Origin: Metarhizium brunneum
Lineage: Eukaryota > Ascomycota > Sordariomycetes > Hypocreales > Clavicipitaceae
Length of the DNA: 64,000 nucleotides
Assembly: GCF_013426205.1 (NCBI RefSeq)
Contig: NC_089425.1
Location: 2,604,001-2,668,000, forward strand
Reading direction: 5' to 3'
The notes below the pieces were generated by a model. The model saw only the letters and a program-made list of their open reading frames with translations. It did not search any database and was not told the DNA's origin. Positions 22,557 to 33,360 of the stretch are shown piece by piece (within the stretch, counting starts at the first letter, position 1; each line of letters opens with the position of its first letter). Position numbers and translations under genes: made by a program.

Positions 22557-24219
22557 TTATGCAAACTCTCGGGGCCTCTGGGCGTTTCCTAGTTGCGGCT
22601 CGTCGTCTTCGCAATCCTTGTTATTACCGCTCTTCCATGGCGAGTTCTCCGAGGAGGACCTAGTGGCTTGCAAGCCAATTTGCTGTGAGGGTGGCTCGTA
22701 GCCTGGCGGATGCCTTGAAGAGTAGCCCGCGTTGTAACCAGAGCTTTGTCGCCACGTGTGTGACTGTTGAGCACCAACAGGTTGGAATTTATGACTCTTG
22801 ATGGGAAAGTACCGTAGTCTTAACAGAACGGCTGCAACAGTGAAAACGCATACGAATACTCCGAAAACGATGGCTGATGTGCCCTTCAGAGCAAAGGTAA
22901 ACCCGCTGCATTATGTATTAGCAAAAATAAAAGAGAGAAAAAGCCGCGAGAAAAAAGTCTGCAACGGACGGGTGGAAGACGTACATGACGCCGTTGACGG
23001 CAGCTAGAAGAAGAATCAGTCTTCCTAACCACACGTGTATCTGGCCAAAAATGGTGGGAGCCTTCGTCCGCTGGTGCTTGAAATGATGCTGGACTCCCAA
23101 TCCTAACTGCGCCAAGATGAATGCGACAATGATGTAACCGAGCACTTGATGATGGTGCTTGAAGCTCCGGGACTATACGAACTCGTGTTAGCAACAGCAA
23201 ATGACATTCCCAGCCGGGGTACTAATAGTCAAAACCTACCCTCTGATAGTTGAAACTGGCCAAGACACCCAGAAATAAACCACCTAGCACGCCCATTGTA
23301 GCAACAATCTGATTCAAGGCATGCCATTTTGCCAAGCCAACAGCGGGCAAGAGCAAGATACCACCGAAGCCCATGAGACCAATTATGGAAAAAATCATGA
23401 ATGCGGCATGCAGTGTCGCCTTCAAGTCCCCCTTTGTAGTAACGCTGGAGACCTGCACAGCCCCATCAAGCCTGGTGTGCGTGTCTAGGACAGGCGCATC
23501 CGCGGCACCCCTTGTCCTCCTCATGTCGATATTGAACACGCCGTACTCATGATGGTACCTCAATCCGGCACTGGGGCTATCGTCCTTGAGCGTACCCTCA
23601 GGGCCAACGGCATAAATGGCTGGTTGGGCCGGCGAGGAGACGTCAATGTAGCCACCAGTTGTGTCTCCGCCGGGCCAGGTGCGACAACTCTCGGTGCACA
23701 TGGCCGTAAAAATCATGTAGTCGTCAATAATACCCGTTTGATTCGGGATGACTGTCCACCGCATATCACGGAAGAAGAAGGGCTCGTAGTTGCCATGGGC
23801 TATACGCGGAGAGAAGGTGACGTTGGTGCCGTCTCCGTTCTGGTAGATGATCAAGAATAATGCACCCTTCATGTCGTCGCTGCCGAGGCCAACGCCGCCC
23901 CAAGTGTACTTCTTGGGGACGCGAATGCTGAAAAATGTGCTTCTAGGATTGTCGTTGTCGTTGGGCACGGTAAAGGCAAAGGCGACACTGTTGCCCGGGG
24001 ATATGAAGGTTGATTGACCGGGGGGATTTGCACCGTCGGCGCGAATCGCGGGAGTAAGGGCTGCGGCAACACGTTAGTATCGTTCATATCGGCGCGGTAC
24101 TCCATGTTCGTGCTCCCATCCCCGATGATGATGTCGAAGCCGAGGTGTGTCGTTTGCCAGGACGCAATCTTACCGGCACAGGCCAAGAACGCCGCACGCC
24201 AAAGCGATTTCGGCAACAT
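22557..24219 (-). CDS. DOMON domain - cytochrome b561 membrane protein
   Basis: Four exons: 24174-24219, 23240-24060, 22985-23172 and 22557-22905; 467 aa. The introns (113, 67 and 79 bp) have GTAAGA/GTAGGT/GTACGT donors and good branch points. A short signal peptide spans the first splice junction (LPKSLWRAAFLACA). An extracellular DOMON domain of the cellobiose-dehydrogenase-cytochrome type follows (RVPKKYTWGGVGLGSDDMKG, then several Cys and aromatic residues), to about residue 190. Next is a multi-helix b561 core with haem-ligand histidines in LHAAFM, KWHALNQ, HHHQVLGY and QIHVWLGR. A polar, Ser/Gln-rich cytosolic tail of about 80 residues ends the protein. Such proteins move electrons across membranes; the donor and acceptor are unknown here. 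Confidence 0.88.
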
Positions 24220-25273
24220 GCTGGAGGCGTGCGTGTCGACGATGCTAGAGACAAAAGCAGATATCACACAATGCGCACCGAGAAGGAAAAGAGTGCCGAG
24301 TTAGGTTTGAATGAAGGAGAGGCAGGATTCGACCTGGCCGTGCCGTAATATAATGGGAAAGTGGGCGGCCGTCGCGCACAGAGTCGCATGGCTTTTGCGT
24401 GTTCAATGACCGGCTTAGTGCACCAGTATGTGTTGCCCCCTCGGCATCCGCGTAGCTGTAGCTAAGTGAATAGCCTAATACCACCAGGCAGCTTGAACAA
24501 GTTGTACCGAACACTGACTTCAAGTCATAAAACAGCACCTCTGACAAAGTGGCAGAGATGGTGATGACATGGAATGCGGGCATGCCTCGCCCCTGCCCTT
24601 CAAGCCTCTTTTAACTTTTGAACACGACAAGTCCATGTCGGCATGGAGGCTAGCGTTGCTTCAATAATGACGCCCATGCATCTGTCCTCCACAAATGCAG
24701 AACAAGCTGCATGGCATAAAAGGGCAAAAAATGGATCCCATGTCTGTCCAGGCTGTGTTTCTAGTTTTCCTGACGCTGCGATCTGCCGTAATGCCTGCGC
24801 TCTGATTCGCCGGCTTGCTCTGGTTTGCTTGGATCCAGGGGCAAGCGCGACCGCCCGCTTTTTTTTTTTTTAGATTCACGCCAGCGCCGACTATGTCAGC
24901 ATGTGAACACCATCACAGCCCAGGTGCCTTGCTTTGCTCGTCGCAGAAATACCAGACAGAGTGGAAGCTATGTACATACTATGGACTTAGGTCTAGGTAT
25001 GTATATGCTGTTGGCTGAGTGTTTCACACAATTGGCTACGCATGGAAACCCGTGCTTCTCTTTTTTTGATAATCAAACACGGCACAGCACCGTTGTCAGT
25101 ACAGGGGCTTCGTAGGTGGCAGCGTGTTCCAACGTCACGTCGTCGCTGGCCATCAGTGCTGCGACAAATAGCATGCATTTCAATGTTCATTACCCCGAGT
25201 TATGCAAAAAGCATCCAATACATTAATGCGCCCCGCCTATTCTCTCATATGTACCAACCAACATTCCGTCACG
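24220..25273. other. Intergenic region
   Basis: 1.05 kb between two minus-strand genes: promoter of the DOMON-b561 gene and 3' flank of the PLC-like gene. It contains a 13-base T run at 24859-24871. No gene recognised. Confidence 0.4.
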
Positions 25274-26480
25274 TCATGCCAAACCGTTGAACTTCAACTG
25301 TGCCTGCTGTGCTTCGCCTATATTGATGTAGTCGAGCTATTCAAGATGCTGTCAGCGGCGGATACACCAAGCGGCAATAAGTAACCTGTACGGCGCACAT
25401 ACCAGAATCACATTGGGCTGAGGCTTGCCCTGGCTCTCACACCTGTCGACCTGCTTTGTGATGGAGTCGACTGAGTTAGTCGTCTTAGTGTCAACCTGAT
25501 CCGGGAACACGATGTCGCCGATCTTGATATTCAGCATGTGGTTCATTATGCCCATGAGCTTGTTCGGATCCCCTCTGCTTGGTCGGTTGACACTGCACGT
25601 AGGGAAGTCCTTGTCTGTGATGCCGTATGCAGTCTCCCAGAAGTAGTCGAATTCGTTGATGATGTAGTCAACCTTGGATTGATCTGAGTGATAATCTAGC
25701 CCGTAATGTATCAACACCCATCCAAAACACACAGCCCAAGCATTATCCTGATGAAGGCAGAGCTAAATCGTTGCTTACCCATAAAGACAACAAGCCTAGT
25801 CTTTGCGTCAAGAAGCTGTTGCAACGTTGGCCACTGGCCCTTTGACAGCACAGCCTTTGGATGGAACGCATATTGCGACAGACCGGTATTCCGAAAGACT
25901 GCGTCAAACCTCTGAACCGGAATAGCGTCGCCGTTGGTCAGAAGCAGCGTAACAACCTCATTCGGGTTGCGGTTCATCCAGTCCGCAATCTCCTGCAGGT
26001 ACTTCTTCAGTGTGCCCGAGTCCAATTCCCAGCAGTAGGTATGGCACATCTCAATAGTTCCGAACTTGTTGTGTGTCTGTGCCTGCAAGAACCGCACACC
26101 AAGGTTCAACTGATCCGTCACAGATACATACTGGTTGTGCATAGGTGTATTGCCGACAAAAGCGCTGTTGTGGCTTCCCACAAACGTCACCTCTGAATAT
26201 CTCTTGCCGCAAAGCTCATTGTGGCCGTTGCACGCGGCCAGGACTGTTGCCGTAAAGGGCACAGCTCGTAGAAACTTGATGATATGACACGCGCGTTAGT
26301 GACACGGGCCTCACTCAATGAATTCCGAGGAGATAATGGCGACGGTGGCGGAAACAAACGACGTACTGAAGCCCACGACACAATCGGCCACCAACGCACA
26401 CCGAAGACGGCCTGCGCAGCAGCTTCATAAGCTCCTTCGAGAACGGCCTGTAGATGGGCCAGCCCATCAAGACATTCCAT
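25274..26480 (-). CDS. PLC-like phosphodiesterase (PI-PLC X domain), secreted type
   Basis: Secure exons are 25779 to about 26274, 25403-25695 and 25274-25336, with introns of 83 and 66 bp (GTAAGC and GTATGT donors). The exon 26367-26480, joined by a 92-bp intron, is tentative because it gives no good signal peptide, unlike relatives, so the true N-terminus is uncertain. The catalytic histidines of the X domain are present in VGSHNSAF and, 40-50 residues on, MCHTYCW. Other family strings are RLVVFMDYHSDQSKVDYI, across a splice site, and PNKLMGIMNHMLN. The last exon gives LDYINIGEA and the stop. There are no C2, Y or EF-hand domains, so this is the small single-domain type. Substrate unknown; cleavage of phosphoinositides or GPI-like lipids is inferred from the fold only. 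Confidence 0.8.
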
Positions 26481-27746
26481 GGCCCATGTGCCCAGGTCTC
26501 AGTCGGGCACGTCAACCCAGGATGGCATTTGGAGAGGGTTAGCCCGAAGTCTAGCTGAAGGAGGTCTGGCCAACGAGGTGAGGCAATTCACCAGCTGCAC
26601 CACATGGTCTCAGCGTGGGTCGCCAAGGTTTGCAACAAGGGGCCAGGCGGGCTGTGCATCGTTTGCAGCGGTACGGAGTACTCCGTACGGAGTAGACCCC
26701 TCCAGTCTGGTGCCAGATGCCGCCTGCTGTGGCTGCTATTGCCCGCATGTGTGGTGCGCCTGCCTTGTCCAGGCTGGGGATGAGATTGATCTGTCTGATT
26801 TGTCAATGTGTCAACGTTCCAGCACACTGAGTGTAGAGAGGCTAGCACTGAGTACTTGGGAGCCTGCAATGCTGACAGTGGCAGCTCATTCATTTGATAA
26901 ATGGCAGCGCCCATGTCCATCATCAATGGAGTACTTCAGGCTGTGTCGTCTGCCGAGGTCACGAGAAACAAAGACCTGCACACATCGAAGGATCGCCCGT
27001 CCATCGCGAGTTTTGGAGACGACGGCTCGCCTGACCTAGACTGGTGACTAGTCGCTGCAAACATTTGAAGACAGTTCTTCAACTTCTGGCGTACAGCTCG
27101 GCCAAAGCATACCGCGAAGTGCTGAAATGGCAGGGACAAGGGGCCTGCGTTTGGTGGATTCGGCAGTTGTGTGCCGACATGGAGGCACATACGATAAAAC
27201 GGCCGACTGTCGAGCACTATTGGACATGCTGTCTGAAATGCAAAACAGTCTTTACTACATCCTCTTGAAGGACGAAAAACCTGGGCTGGAGGAAGAGTAC
27301 TGTCTGTCTTGTCCTTTCGAGTCTGGTTGGACAAACGTCAACTTGGAATGTGCGGCTAAAAATAACCACGCACGGCAGCTATGAGTGCAACGCCGAGACT
27401 GCGAATGCTCCTGGACAAGGCCAATCTCCAAACTCGTAGAAATCACCGCCAAATGAGTAAAACAACGAAATATAGCATTGAGATACCACGTACCCCTCCA
27501 GTTTCGCCGGTAGCGCTTAGCAGACGAGCAAGAGCCTGACTCTGATGAAGCTACGTGGACACATGCAACCACCCCCACCAGCCACTGCCGCCTAGGCACC
27601 CCAGGCACTGGCCTATTTTATCTTGCGCGCCACTCTGTCCTTAAAATCGTCCGGTTGAACAAAGATTCAAAGAACACCCAAACCGACAATCACCACCGCT
27701 GCCGCCGCCTCTACCAACACAGCATCGTGATGCTTCATCGCTCACC
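26481..27746. promoter_or_regulatory. Divergent intergenic region, PLC-like / J-protein
   Basis: 1.27 kb between divergent genes. It holds the densest copy of the TACGGAGTA palindrome array (26672-26694). The short open frames look random. No gene seen. Confidence 0.4.
26672..26694. repeat. Triple overlapping TACGGAGTA/TACTCCGTA palindrome
   Basis: Three overlapping copies, alternating in orientation (26672-26680, 26679-26687, 26686-26694). The array can fold on itself. It is part of a dispersed motif family in this window. Confidence 0.7.
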
Positions 27747-28886
27747 ATGTCGGCTTTCCTCTCCTTGATAGGCTGGTCCTTCCTGCCCGGAGTACGAACC
27801 CCCCCCTTCCTCCCCTTCGCCTTCAAACCACCCACTGACTCCTCGCAGCTCGCATCCTCCTGGGTCCAAACCATCTACTACGGCATCACCATCCGTGCCG
27901 GCGACCCCAAGCCCCAAGCCGGCACCCCACGCTATGCCCAACATCGCCGCCGAATCCACATCCTCGTCGTAACCGCCTACCTCCTCTACACCATCTATGA
28001 AGCAGACCACGACCTTCGCCGCGAGCCCACCTACTATTCAGCCCTCGGCGTGCCATTCGCTTCCACCGACCGCGAGGTCAAGTCACGCTTCCGCAGGCTT
28101 GCTGCCTTCCATCACCCGGACAAGACGAGCGTCGAGGAAGCTGCCGAGTCCTCCAAATTCTTCATCCACCTGAAGCTTGCCTCGGACACGCTCCAGGACG
28201 TCGCGAAGCGATTCGCCTACGAACGGTTCGGCCATGATATGAATAGCTGGGAAAAGTGCGCGACCATCAAGGACTTTGTCACGCGGGGTGTGCTGTACAA
28301 CATCATGCCACATTACGGAGTGGCCGCCGCCCTGATTTACGTCCTCGGTCTGTTCGGGTACTTGGAGTTCGGCAAATTTTACAGATGGCTTATCCTCCTG
28401 ACCCTCTTCCTCTTCGAAATCCATACCGTCACGAGGCCGGCCTTCCCGCCCATTTTAAATTTGGCCAATGCAATCATGACGCGGGTCACATTTCGCGAAC
28501 CCTATTTGCCATTCCAGTTCATAGCGCTGTTGAGGAAGCTCATCTTGACGGTGTACATCGCGCTCTCGCAAATAGGACCGTTGCTGGTGCAGAGCCCCAA
28601 GACGAAAAAGACGACGGCTGCTGATGACGAAAAGTCACTGCGGGAGAACTTGGTCCGCCTCGAGACGTTGTCGAAGCAGCTTGATGCCGATGCGGGACGG
28701 TTGATGGATATGGAGGTTGCGCCGTTCAAGGGCGACACGGCCAGCGTGCATAACTTGCAGGGCAAGATGAGGGAGTGGCTTGTACAAAATACCATTCGGG
28801 CGGATCCCATGGTTAGAGATGCTATGGGGAAGTCATTTACGAAGCGAAGAATAGATGCTCCCAGCGGTGCAAAGGGAAACCGATAG
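27747..28886 (+). CDS. Membrane-anchored J-domain (DnaJ-like) protein
   Basis: Single exon, 379 aa, ATG 27747. A first hydrophobic segment lies at about residues 72-84. The J domain runs from about 95 (TYYSALGVPFASTDREVKSR) and contains the HPD tripeptide at residues 123-125 (FHHPDK), needed to stimulate Hsp70 ATPase. Two further membrane segments (about 189-206 and 212-225) follow, then a possible re-entrant or amphipathic region, a coiled-coil-prone stretch near 295-325 and a basic tail. No Cys-rich zinc domain is present, so this is a type III J-protein, probably facing the cytosol from the ER or another endomembrane. The family is widespread in filamentous fungi without a standard name. 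Confidence 0.85.
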   Translation: MSAFLSLIGWSFLPGVRTPPFLPFAFKPPTDSSQLASSWVQTIYYGITIRAGDPKPQAGTPRYAQHRRRIHILVVTAYLLYTIYEADHDLRREPTYYSALGVPFASTDREVKSRFRRLAAFHHPDKTSVEEAAESSKFFIHLKLASDTLQDVAKRFAYERFGHDMNSWEKCATIKDFVTRGVLYNIMPHYGVAAALIYVLGLFGYLEFGKFYRWLILLTLFLFEIHTVTRPAFPPILNLANAIMTRVTFREPYLPFQFIALLRKLILTVYIALSQIGPLLVQSPKTKKTTAADDEKSLRENLVRLETLSKQLDADAGRLMDMEVAPFKGDTASVHNLQGKMREWLVQNTIRADPMVRDAMGKSFTKRRIDAPSGAKGNR

Positions 28887-29170
28887 GGTTTTTTTTGGCC
28901 GTTTTTGTTTACCCTGCATGTAGTTCACATTTCAAGACTTGTATAGCTTAGAGGGATGTATTTGCGCTAGAATTGACATCTAATAGACCATGATATGTAA
29001 CACCTGGCCTCAACAATGTACAATATCCCGTGTTAGGTAAACGCATACAGCGTATAATACACGATTCGCTTCATCGTCCCCACGTAAACCTGGCTTCATG
29101 TTCGTCGACGAACACATGCCAATCTATCCAGCTCAGACCCAGATCCTGTCCCGAACTAATTGAAAGCCGT

Positions 29171-30940
29171 TTAGAGGCGCTGTGCACCTCTTGTTTCAAT
29201 GGGAATCAAACACATGCCCACAAACGCCGATAAAATTAAAATAGCAGATAAGTAAATGGGCGTCGTTGCCCCATCTCCGGGAATATTCGCAGCCAGGATC
29301 GGTGCTATTAACCCTGTAATTCTGTTCAGGAAGCTTGCCACTCCAGTTCCAGCCCCTCTCACAGGAGCGGGGAAGATCTCGGGAGTAAACGCATACAGTA
29401 CACCGTACATGATGTTTTGTGAGAATGCAGCAACGCAAGAAAATGCCAACTGGGCGGTAGGCGTCTTTCCAAATATTACAAAGAGGAAGAGGAATATGGC
29501 GGACACAAGCGTGGAACCAGCCAGGGTGCCACGACGGCCGAAGAAAGGAGACGGAGAGTCAACAAGGTATGCGGCCAGCACACTGCCTGGTACCCCCATG
29601 ATCGAAGTGATGGCGTAGTTTCGGTAGGTCTCATTTGAGATTGTCGATGTTTCGGATGGTACTTCCTGACCGCCGTCGTGGCCGTGAGAGAAATATTGGG
29701 GTAGAAAGGCGTTGAAAAGGGGATACCCCATTCCAATGGTGGCCCAACAGAACCAGATAAGCCCCGTGGCCCAGCCCAAGGTTTTGTTTTGGAAGAGGGG
29801 CTTTAGCCTCTCTCCCGAGAAACTTTTGAGCTTGTTGGACAGAGTACTAGACCCAGATAAAATGGGGAGGTGCGATCCCAAAGCTTCAGGTTCGGGCCCG
29901 GCGTCATCGTTTGCGGCAACTAGATCCAGGAGTTCTGAGGTGAGCCAAGTCTTTGTCTGGTTTCTGTACGCAATGCCGTGAACAACTGCCACGGCCTCAT
30001 CCTGGCGGCCCTTGCTGAGGAGGAACTTTGGGGACTCGAAAAGCCGGAAGATGAAGAATCGGATGACGAACATGGCGAAGGTGACGATACCAATGGAAAC
30101 AATAAAGTATCGCCAACCTTGATCCACGACATAGTTGGCGATAAAGTACCAAGCAGCTAGAGACGAAATCAACTGACCGATTGGCCACCAGACCGAAAGC
30201 AAGGTAAGAAGCGAACTAGACGCATCTGGGAGAAACTCGAGGAACAATGCGCCATCTACGGGTAAGCTCCCCCCGACGCCGAATCCCAAGGCAGCAAACA
30301 GACAGCTGACGGCCCCCCAGCTCTGTGCATAGGCTGATGCGATTCCAAAGACACTGGTAATGAGTAACGTGAAGTTGAAAGCGATGCGGCGGCCGAGAAA
30401 GTCAGACCCAATACCCCAAATGAAGCTTCCCAGAGATAAGCCAACAAAAAGAGCGCTTGTGGTGTACCTGACCCTTTTTTCTGAAATATCGAATTCAGCA
30501 GATAGCGAAGGCAAGGTGAGGGACACGCCTTGCAACCAAAGATTGTCGGCGAACCAGCCGAAACCGCAGAGGACAAACAATTGCCAATTGTATGTTCCCA
30601 TGCCAATATCACCGATGGCCTTATTAATAAGCTTCGACTTGATCTCATACTCGGTCCACTGGCCTTGGCGGCCTCTCCTGGTTTCCTTTCGCAAGCCCTC
30701 GATAGTGTATTCTGCCGCTTCCATCTGCAACATTCCCTGCGTCTCGCTGTCCGAATTTTTGCCCTCGGCCGCACCGGCTTCGACGTCATCGTCATGGCTG
30801 TCTTGTCGTGACTCATATTCCGTACGACCAGATCTTGCAGACTTGCTATGAAGGTGTGCTTCTTCTAATGGAACGAGCACTCCAGCGTAGTTGTGCACCG
30901 ATTCGACACGGGCAAGTTGTATTCGGAATGGGAGCCTCAT
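29171..30940 (-). CDS. MFS transporter, sugar-porter / SV2-like
   Basis: Intronless, 589 aa from the ATG at 30940; the frame extends further 5' but without an ATG. A hydrophilic N-terminus of about 125 residues precedes the first helix (WQLFVLCGFGWFADNLWLQG). Motif A is present as WGIGSDFLGRRIAFN, and the sugar-porter style FESPKFLLSKGRQDEA follows helix 6. The central loop is about 90 residues, and the second half contains a variant motif A (VDSPSPFFGRRGTLAG). It resembles fungal SV2/SVOP-type and general-substrate carriers; the substrate cannot be told from sequence. It is convergent with the J-protein gene, 284 bp away. Confidence 0.87.
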   Translation of the reverse strand: MRLPFRIQLARVESVHNYAGVLVPLEEAHLHSKSARSGRTEYESRQDSHDDDVEAGAAEGKNSDSETQGMLQMEAAEYTIEGLRKETRRGRQGQWTEYEIKSKLINKAIGDIGMGTYNWQLFVLCGFGWFADNLWLQGVSLTLPSLSAEFDISEKRVRYTTSALFVGLSLGSFIWGIGSDFLGRRIAFNFTLLITSVFGIASAYAQSWGAVSCLFAALGFGVGGSLPVDGALFLEFLPDASSSLLTLLSVWWPIGQLISSLAAWYFIANYVVDQGWRYFIVSIGIVTFAMFVIRFFIFRLFESPKFLLSKGRQDEAVAVVHGIAYRNQTKTWLTSELLDLVAANDDAGPEPEALGSHLPILSGSSTLSNKLKSFSGERLKPLFQNKTLGWATGLIWFCWATIGMGYPLFNAFLPQYFSHGHDGGQEVPSETSTISNETYRNYAITSIMGVPGSVLAAYLVDSPSPFFGRRGTLAGSTLVSAIFLFLFVIFGKTPTAQLAFSCVAAFSQNIMYGVLYAFTPEIFPAPVRGAGTGVASFLNRITGLIAPILAANIPGDGATTPIYLSAILILSAFVGMCLIPIETRGAQRL

Positions 30941-32021
30941 GTTGAATGTTGTGGCAGCACACCAAAGGTTGCAACGAGATAAATCATGGATTGAAGCATT
31001 TAGTAAAAGATGAAGTGAATCTGAGAAGCGATCGCGGACGCATATGGAGAACGCTGTACGTTGTGTTTGAGCTGAATGAGACCAGACTCTGGAAGGGGGT
31101 TTATCGACGACGGGTGTGCCAGTTGGGGCCAAGTCTAGTTGAACTGCTCGTAATACCCAGAGAGCAAAGGTTGCGACAGCAACGAGCGTGCTGCAGACTA
31201 GACTGGCGAAGCGAAAGATTCAGGATCAATGGAGAACTGGATTGTAAAACAGAACGTAGAGCAGCGAGTGAAGAGTGGCTTGGGAAGGAACTAGAGGACA
31301 GAATGCGGTCGAGTGGACGGGCCAGCGACGTCAGATGCAACCAGGCAGTCTCTCTCCAACATTGAACGTCTCGTGCCACAACCGCCACGGCAGCGGGATG
31401 CAATCAACCTGCACGGGTCAACTGGTGGCACTGAACCTTAACGCTCAGAAGTTACTCCGTAGGTGGGGAAGTAATAGGGGGTGGGGCACTCAGACCAGAA
31501 GCGCCGTCGCTCGGCTTCGAGCTTCGAGCGTTGAATCTTGACGTATTCCGAATATCCAGCACCAGCATTATGGCAAGCACAGGGCCAACCTCGACCATGC
31601 AAGCTTCGTTTTCATTCATGTATTGAATAGCAAATACCTAGGTTCCTAACCTATAGCCAAGTATTGTCCGTTGAATTTGGTGGGGGACTCTGCATGTCCC
31701 GAGGCGAGCCGACCGAGACAAGCCTCCCTCAAGTGGTATAACGCTCACCAGTTCCCTCACACCAGAGCAATTTTGTGCATCTTACATAATCGTCCTTCCT
31801 ATGCTGCATCGTCAAGTAACAAATCAAGAGGGGGAAAAAATTCAGGAAATACGACTCCAGATAGTCCACAAGTAAAACCAAGCACTCATCGAGTGCTCCC
31901 GATCCAAATAGGGTTTTTGGATGCGGAAACAAAATCCCCAACGCCATGCAAAGAAATTGGTCAGCATCTCTTAGCCTTCCCTCTTCATTTTCTTGTTTTT
32001 GATGCTGTGAAGGTAGGTCTT
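30941..32021. other. Intergenic region
   Basis: 1.08 kb between two minus-strand genes: MFS promoter and SUB1 3' flank. One TACTCCGTA copy at 31453-31461 and an ATACCTAGGTTCCTAACC stretch near 31635. No gene recognised. Confidence 0.4.
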
Positions 32022-32603
32022 CTAGTCTTCCTCGTCGCTTGTTGCGTCAATGTTGGCTTTGGATGCGTTCTTCTTCTCTTTCTTGGGCTTCTTTGTTGGT
32101 TCGACTGTCGCATCACCTAGGTCGTCAACATCTTCCATGGCCTGGCCCATTTGTCGAAGTGCAGCGTTGATACCAGGTGCGGCCTTTAACAACGCCGTGT
32201 ACTGGGCCACAGAAAGCGATATTCCCTGTTTATCGAGTTAGGATGCATAGAAGAGCGGATACGCACACTGCGCTCGGGGTTCGCACCTTTTTCCCTGGGA
32301 GCATTTTGCCATCCTTTTCATAATACTCTCGGACGTTGATCAGGCACACGCTCTTGAATTGCGACACTCCCACGCGTCGTTTGTTTGAGAGCTGTGGTAC
32401 GCTGAATTAGCCCACAGAACAAAGCTGGATGATCGCAAGTGACGCAAGAGACGTAGATTGCAGCTTACTTCCCAAAATGGGTTGCCGTCGTCATCTTCGC
32501 CATCGGCGGTGACATTGTGCTTGGTCTTCTTCGAACTCTTGACGGAGACCTTTTGATCCTCATCAGAATCATCAGCAGCCCGTCTCTTGGTCGAAGGAGA
32601 CAT
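32022..32603 (-). CDS. SUB1: Transcriptional coactivator PC4/SUB1
   Basis: Exons 32469-32603, 32287-32391 and 32022-32225; introns 77 and 61 bp; 147 aa. An acidic/basic N-terminal tail (KRRAADDSDEDQ) leads to the PC4 single-stranded-DNA-binding domain, beginning around residue 42 with FWELSNKRRVGVSQFKSV, followed by REYYEKDGKMLPGKKGIS. The C-terminus is highly charged with a Lys-rich stretch and an acidic end (ATSDEED). SUB1/PC4 binds melted promoter DNA, works with TFIIB and Mediator in RNA polymerase II initiation, and also has roles in elongation and genome stability. The gene is divergent from the PXA-PX protein. Confidence 0.94.
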
Positions 32604-33360
32604 GATTCTGTGCGATGAACGAGGAGGCTTGATCAAAATTCTCCAGAGTTGGTGCACCGGGTTACTTGGAAATCGACTGGATAAAAGCTGCGGCTTTGGA
32701 GTGGAAGCTTGAAACTGGACCGTGCTGCTTGACGCGTCACATTTGGGCCAGCTGCAACACGATCTCACGTGACAGAAATCCTAGGCTGCGCGGCTGCCAG
32801 CTGCCCTCGTTTCGTGGAACAATGATGCATGTGCCAAAAGCCCAACTGTCCTATTGCCCATATCTATCTCGCAAGCCAAAGCGCCCACAACGTTGCCCTT
32901 GTTGTGTATTGCAAGTTGCCGACGTTGATATTGATATCATTGAAAATCCCAATTGCGTACTCCGTACAGCTTGTACCAGTGGCGCAGGCCAGCATTGGCA
33001 GATTGGCGGGTTGACGGCTGGGCCGCACTACGGCAACACTAAAATTAGCGACTGATAGGGGTTGACTTGACTCGGCCCCAAGAAAGAAAGCAGCCCCGGA
33101 ATTCCCTCCTCCTGATGGATGACCAGGGCAACGGATCTCAATTTCGAGACGCTGTAGCTTATCCAGTGCGACGATAGGATCAGACTCGAAACATCTCCTA
33201 GAGGCTAGCACTCTCCCCACTTGGCATCTACTTATATTACCCAGCTTGATCTCGACCCGCGCCATAGCATTGTCGTGGTGCCATAAGCATCTTCCGATTG
33301 AGATTCTCGCCAAGGCTTGGGTTGACTCCCGTCCCATTTTACCAACGACGGGTTGTTCCC
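32604..33360. promoter_or_regulatory. Divergent intergenic region, SUB1 / PXA-PX protein
   Basis: 757 bp, with one TACTCCGTA copy at 32958-32966. The frame of the PXA gene is open upstream to 33298 but has no ATG before 33361. Confidence 0.4.
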
